DNA of 5,025 bases, from the NCBI GenBank assembly GCA_031178305.1, contig JAPSJG010000232.1, forward strand, positions 1,267 through 6,291, given 5' to 3'. The notes under the pieces were generated by a model. It was given only the letters and a program-made list of their open reading frames with translations. It searched no databases and had not been told where the DNA came from. Below, piece after piece: positions 4,360 through 5,025 of the stretch. A program made the translations under genes and the position numbers. Origin of the DNA: Sinorhizobium sp. Lineage in GTDB: Bacteria; Pseudomonadota; Alphaproteobacteria; Rhizobiales; Rhizobiaceae. The stretch's first letter is position 1. The number at the start of each line of letters is the position of its first letter.

Positions 4360-5025
4360 GTTGCGCATGCACACCGATATCGTCGATCTTCGAGAATTCT
4401 ATCATTCCGAACTAGGCCGGATGGCGGAACAGGCCGTCAGCATGGCCCTCTCTTCGATCTGGGCAAGTCTCCCGGAAGAGAGACTCGTCGGGCTTGGTTA
4501 TGCGGTTCCCTATCTCGAGCGCTTCCGCGCCGACACCGAGCGGACCTTCGCCTTCATGCCGGCGGGCCAGGGGGCGGTGAACTGGCCGGTTGCCGAATTA
4601 TCCTCGACGGCATTGGTCTTCGATGAGGAACTGCCGCTGCCGGACGCTTCGATCGACCGGGTGCTGATGGTGCACGCGCTGGAGTTCGCCGAAAGTCCGC
4701 GCGAGACGATGAAGGAGATCTGGCGGATTCTGGCGCCGGGCGGAAGACTCGTCATAGTGGTGCCGAATCGCCGCGGCGTCTGGGCGCGGATGGAAGATAC
4801 GCCCTTTGGTTCGGGCCGGCCCTATTCGCGCGGGCAATTGACGGCGCTCTTGCGCGAGACGAACTTCACGCCGGGCGCCAGCTCCGAGGCGCTGTTTTTC
4901 CCACCGTCCAGGCGCAAGCTGGTGCTTCGTCTGCGCCACGGCCTCGAGCGCTTCGGCCGGAGACTCTGGCCGGTCTTCTCCGGCGTCATCATCGTCGAGG
5001 CGCAGAAGCGGCTCTACCAGGGGTT
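4358..5025 (+). CDS. Class I SAM-dependent methyltransferase (3' end beyond the window)
   Basis: The frame is open from ATG 4358 to the right edge (222 complete codons, no stop seen). It reads MLRMHTDIVDLREFYHSELG at the start. The Methyltransf_11 pattern follows: a motif-I-like segment ERLVGLGYAVPYLERF (41-56), the acidic loop LPLPDASIDRVLMVHALEF (92-110) corresponding to motif II around strand 4, and the post-motif LAPGGRLVIVVPN (125-137). A distinctive PFGSGRPYSRGQL segment (149-161) and a basic C-terminal part follow. Motif I is degenerate, with GLGYA in place of the usual GxGxG, so cofactor binding should not be taken for granted. The substrate is unknown; the generic match does not separate small-molecule, lipid or protein methylation. 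The gene is divergent from gloB by 126 bases. The start could also be ATG 4367, and the final residues are missing from the window. Confidence 0.82.
   Translation, partial: MLRMHTDIVDLREFYHSELGRMAEQAVSMALSSIWASLPEERLVGLGYAVPYLERFRADTERTFAFMPAGQGAVNWPVAELSSTALVFDEELPLPDASIDRVLMVHALEFAESPRETMKEIWRILAPGGRLVIVVPNRRGVWARMEDTPFGSGRPYSRGQLTALLRETNFTPGASSEALFFPPSRRKLVLRLRHGLERFGRRLWPVFSGVIIVEAQKRLYQG

Noticed and set aside
4510..4939. Minus-strand open frames opposite the methyltransferase
   Set aside because: The plus-strand frame carries methyltransferase motifs and stays open to the window edge; the minus frames are Arg/Ser/Gln-rich shadows.

Overview
The base composition, codon use and gene set point to an alphaproteobacterium of the Rhizobiaceae (Rhizobium, Sinorhizobium or a close relative). 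Three things support this: a 96-residue L28 with the rhizobial-type extended C-terminus, a CTTGAC-N17-CTATAG housekeeping promoter, and a mosaic of large intergenic palindromes of the kind dispersed in rhizobial genomes. The genus call is inference, because no search could be run.

Layout. Positions 1-188 (minus) hold the first 62 codons of a Vut_1/YhhQ-family queuosine-precursor transporter, which runs off the left edge. Just upstream, overlapping its start codon, is a compact pseudoknot-like leader resembling a preQ1-I riboswitch. An intrinsic terminator (241-272) separates it from rpmB (302-592, minus), which has its own strong promoter at 689-717. Divergently, 940-1716 (plus) encodes a secreted DUF3108 protein. 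Three abutting or near-adjacent stem-loops follow (1725-1865), the last two forming a RIME-like repeat. Next comes a ten-helix DMT/EamA exporter of the YddG type (1926-2816, plus, TTG start). A probable degenerate repeat fills the gap (2817-3017) before a convergent two-gene unit on the minus strand: gloB (glyoxalase II, 3461-4231) and a DUF985 cupin (3018-3461), overlapping by one base. Divergent from gloB, a SAM-dependent methyltransferase starts at 4358 and runs off the right edge.

This is mostly conserved chromosomal housekeeping sequence, with no phage, transposase, CRISPR array, tRNA or rRNA. The functional links that can be argued are the preQ1-like leader with the queuosine-precursor transporter, and the translationally coupled gloB-cupin pair. 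I did not find a convincing new multi-gene system. The most interesting signal is the roughly 30-nt pseudoknot candidate that places the transporter's Shine-Dalgarno sequence and AUG inside an aptamer-like fold.
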